Positions 61,545-64,000 of a DNA stretch of 64,000 nt are shown piece by piece. The notes under the pieces are model-generated. The model saw only the letters and a list, made by a program, of their open reading frames with translations, was not told the origin of the DNA and searched no databases. The stretch is from assembly GCA_050251195.1 (NCBI GenBank), contig JBFWNG010000002.1, positions 124,001-188,000 on the forward strand, written 5' to 3'. Every line of letters starts with the position of its first letter. Position 1 is the stretch's first letter. Position numbers and translations under genes: made by a program. The stretch comes from JBFWNG01 sp050251195 (GTDB lineage Bacteria; Bdellovibrionota_B; Oligoflexia; Oligoflexales; Oligoflexaceae).

Positions 61545-62388
61545 ACAGCACCGATAATTCCTTTTTCCTCTCCGCGGGAATCATCTTTGGATTCGTAATG
61601 ATCGCGTGTTTTGCCGCAGTTTGACAGAAATGCTCCGGGGGAGGAGTAAGAGTGGCGGCAAGGCTCTGAATCACCTTTTTGCTCAGGGTCGCATTCTCTT
61701 TTAGGGTTTTGAGAATCGCGGCAATATCGACGTCCTCGTCTTCTTTCCAACAATCATAGTCTGTTGTGAGACAAAGCATGGCGTAACAGAGTTCCGCTTC
61801 CCTTGCTAATTTGGCTTCGGGAATTGCCGTCATCCCGATGACTGACGGCTTCGAACTCCTGTATCTGTGCGACTCCGCTCGAGTCGAAAACTGAGGCCCC
61901 TCCATGCAAACGTAGGTGCCTCCCCGATGAAGTTTCTTTGTGTGCTGTAATGCGGCTTCTGCAAGGCTTCCTGAGAAGTGATTGCAAAAAGGGTCGGCAA
62001 AGGGTACGTGTCCGACAATTCCGCGTCCAAAAAAGGTCGATTCTCGCACCCCCTTGGTGCGATCAAATATCTGATCGGGAATAACCAAATCACCGCGCGT
62101 TATATCTTCTTTCATTATTCCGACGGCGCTAACTGCAAGGACGTGCGTTGCTCCCACCTTTTTGAGAGCGAAAATGTTGGCCCTGTAGTTCACCTCGGAC
62201 GGAAGCAGCGTATGGCCAATGCCGTGTCGAGGGAGAAAGAAAGCCGCTCGTCCGCCGATCTCAACTTCCGCGACCGGCGCCGAGGGAGCGCCGAAGGGCG
62301 TCTCGACGTTATGCTCCTTGACGAGCTTCGCTTCCGCCATTTCGTAGAGACCGCTGCCGCCTATGACGGCAAGTTTCGCGCTGCCCAT
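61525..62388 (-). CDS. mtnP: S-methyl-5'-thioadenosine phosphorylase
   Basis: MtnP splits methylthioadenosine to adenine and methylthioribose-1-phosphate in methionine salvage. The 287-aa protein shows VIGGSGLYEM, FFLPRHGIGH, VGIMKEDITRGDLVIPDQIF, MEGPQFSTRAESHRYR and GMTAIPEAKLAREAELCYA. TTDYDCW, with Asp at the base site, supports an adenine-directed enzyme. It is 7 bp after tex and overlaps ybgC. Confidence 0.93.
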   Translation of the reverse strand: MGSAKLAVIGGSGLYEMAEAKLVKEHNVETPFGAPSAPVAEVEIGGRAAFFLPRHGIGHTLLPSEVNYRANIFALKKVGATHVLAVSAVGIMKEDITRGDLVIPDQIFDRTKGVRESTFFGRGIVGHVPFADPFCNHFSGSLAEAALQHTKKLHRGGTYVCMEGPQFSTRAESHRYRSSKPSVIGMTAIPEAKLAREAELCYAMLCLTTDYDCWKEDEDVDIAAILKTLKENATLSKKVIQSLAATLTPPPEHFCQTAAKHAIITNPKMIPAERKKELSVLFGKYLD

Positions 62389-62394
62389 AGATTC

Positions 62395-64000
62395 CTATTT
62401 TTTGACGTTAAACTTTGCCACCAAGTCATTGACCGTAAATGTCTTTGCCGGACCTTTGGGTTGTTGCTGGCGAGGCGCGTTTCCCTTTTGGTGCCCTCTT
62501 GAGCCGGTCTGCGCCCCAGCTCGCTGCTGGTTGTCTTGCCCTTTGCCTTTTTGTTGAGTGGGTGCGGTAAGCTTGAACGACAAATTGATACGGCGTCTCG
62601 TCGTGTCGACTTCGAGAACCTTTACCGTGACAACCTGGCCAACGGAGACAACCTTGGAAGGATCTTCGACAAATTGATCGGACAACTCGCTGATATGCGC
62701 AAGGCCGTCTTGGTGTACGCCGATATCCACAAACGCGCCGAAATTAGTGACATTTGTAACAGTACCGGGAAGAATCATGCCGGCTTTAAGGTCTTCGAGC
62801 TCTGTGACATCGTCGGAGAAGAACATTCTGTTGCCTTCTTGGCGCGGGTCACGCCCTGGCTTCACAAGTTCTGTCGCGATGTCGCGAAGTGTCGGCATTC
62901 CGACTTCGTCATTGACGTATTTCTCAAGTTGTATCGCTGAAACAAGATCCTTGTTGCCGAGGAATTCGCTCAGAGGTTTGCCTAGATCAGCGACGATCTT
63001 CTCGACAACGGCGTATCGCTCGGGGTGAACTCCGGAGTTGTCCAAGAGGTTCGTTCCTTCAGGGATTCTCAAGAAGCCCGCCGCTTGTTCGAACGCTTTT
63101 GGGCCGAATCCTTGTACCTGCATAAGTTCTTCTCGAGAGGAGAACTTGCCGAGAGATTCCCGTTTGCTGACGATGCTACGAGCTAATCCTTTGTTTATCC
63201 CTGACACATAGCTCAGGAGACTGTAGCTTGCCGTGTTGAGGTTCACTCCAACATGGTTTACGCAACTCTCCACCACTTCGGTAAGGCTTTCGTTGAGCTT
63301 GGTTACGTTGACATCGTGTTGATACTGGCCCACGCCGATGGATCGCGGATCAATTTTTACTAACTCGGCGAGAGGATCTTGGAGTCTTCGTGCGATGCTG
63401 ACAGCGCTCCTAATTGTCGCGTCCAGACTGGGAAATTCCTCAATGGCGACCGGATCAGTTGAGTAAACGCTGGCGCCAGACTCGTTCACCACGAGTTTGC
63501 GAATGCGCCCGTTTTTGTCGATTTCTTTCAGAACTTCGGTGACGAGTTGAGTCGTTTCGCGGCTTCCCGTTCCGTTGCCGATGGCCACATATTCAACGCC
63601 GAATTTCTCGAGACGCTCGCGAACGGCCTTTTTCGGATCAGCGTTCTTCTCGGAGTGGACGTTGCGGAAATCGGGATAAATAGTTTCGTAGTCGAGGAGC
63701 TTACCTGTTTCGTCTATGACGGCGAGTTTGCAGCCTGTTCTATAACCAGGGTCGATCCCTAACACGCGCTTTTGCGGAATAGGGGGTAGAAGGAGGAGAT
63801 TCTCAAGGTTCTTGGAAAAGACTTTGATGGCTTCCTCTTCTGCCTTTTTCTTAAGTTCCAAGCGGATTTCCGTCTCGATTGCCGGGGCAATGAGGCGCTT
63901 GTAGGAATCAACAATAATAGCTTCGATCCAATTTCGTACGGTGTCGGTTGTTCCCGGATCGTCGAGGATAAGCATTTTGAGGTTCCCGAGAATCGCTTCC
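62395..64000 (-). CDS. tex: Tex-family RNA-binding transcription accessory protein (5' end outside window)
   Basis: At least 534 codons are visible; full Tex is about 770 aa, so the N-terminus lies beyond the right edge. Visible parts are the YqgF/RuvC-like domain (VLGIDPGYRTGCKLAVIDET), HhH modules (YVSGINKGLARSIVSKRES, EELMQVQGFGPKAFEQAAGF) and an S1 RNA-binding domain (GMILPGTVTNVTNFGAFVDI, GVHQDGLAHISELSDQFVED). The tail is Gln/Gly/basic low complexity before a conserved-looking FTVNDLVAKFNVKK. Tex binds RNA and influences transcription and toxin expression. Confidence 0.93.
   Translation of the reverse strand, partial: EAILGNLKMLILDDPGTTDTVRNWIEAIIVDSYKRLIAPAIETEIRLELKKKAEEEAIKVFSKNLENLLLLPPIPQKRVLGIDPGYRTGCKLAVIDETGKLLDYETIYPDFRNVHSEKNADPKKAVRERLEKFGVEYVAIGNGTGSRETTQLVTEVLKEIDKNGRIRKLVVNESGASVYSTDPVAIEEFPSLDATIRSAVSIARRLQDPLAELVKIDPRSIGVGQYQHDVNVTKLNESLTEVVESCVNHVGVNLNTASYSLLSYVSGINKGLARSIVSKRESLGKFSSREELMQVQGFGPKAFEQAAGFLRIPEGTNLLDNSGVHPERYAVVEKIVADLGKPLSEFLGNKDLVSAIQLEKYVNDEVGMPTLRDIATELVKPGRDPRQEGNRMFFSDDVTELEDLKAGMILPGTVTNVTNFGAFVDIGVHQDGLAHISELSDQFVEDPSKVVSVGQVVTVKVLEVDTTRRRINLSFKLTAPTQQKGKGQDNQQRAGAQTGSRGHQKGNAPRQQQPKGPAKTFTVNDLVAKFNVKK

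Overview
The window reads as chromosomal DNA of a free-living, aerobic, Gram-negative, delta-proteobacterium-like organism. The best guess is the Bdellovibrionota/Oligoflexia neighbourhood. This is inferred from style, not from a marker gene: about 17 predicted lipoproteins (GSC/SGC/TGC-type lipoboxes), a TIGR02147-like regulator, an alternative complex III, MiaE, and densely packed genes with frequent GTG/TTG starts. No rRNA, tRNA, phage, IS transposase or CRISPR array was seen.

Layout. 1-9.8 kb: envelope genes. These are an astacin-like metallopeptidase lipoprotein cut by the left edge, a glucose/sorbosone-dehydrogenase-fold lipoprotein, a DMT permease, a small HTH regulator, and a leftward operon of porin O/P-like protein, CotH-kinase lipoprotein and metallophosphoesterase. 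A HETQH putative zincin with an AraC regulator follows. 9.9-16.2 kb: amidohydrolase lipoprotein, VWA lipoprotein, a trypsin-fold lipoprotein that has lost its catalytic residues, a P-loop kinase-like protein, and a PadR/membrane protein pair with a visible operator. 16.2-20.1 kb: uvrB-uvrC. 20.3-27.9 kb: a six-gene alternative complex III operon (actA-F), closed by a hairpin terminator. 28-31.5 kb: small ORF, HDOD protein, miaE, pepQ. 31.6-36 kb: small lipoprotein, thermolysin/fungalysin-like metallopeptidase, and a polytopic membrane protein paired with a VWA lipoprotein. 36-43.6 kb: ABC exporter and a complete dppABCDF-type peptide importer. 43.7-49.3 kb: VOC protein, endonuclease I lipoprotein, unknown lipoprotein, DJ-1/PfpI lipoprotein divergent from a LysR regulator, peroxiredoxin. 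49.4-57.1 kb: hflX-pgi-nudix, PilZ, acnA, polysaccharide-deacetylase-like lipoprotein. 57.1-64 kb: AAA/DUF4143 ATPase, unknown lipoprotein, and the leftward overlapping run tex-mtnP-ybgC-hpd-hemF, with tex running off the right edge.

Outstanding points. Six copies of one palindromic intergenic repeat (core TTCCGCGCTTCCGCG) sit in gaps; one forms a nearly perfect 32-bp hairpin between convergent genes. Two genes (cotH-like, hflX) have conserved or signal-peptide coding upstream of the first canonical start and probably start at ATT or CTG. A pseudo-trypsin, a lipoprotein fusion of DJ-1 with a second domain, and the uncharacterised membrane/VWA pair are the most promising candidates for undescribed biology. 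All calls come from reading the sequence; no database search was run.
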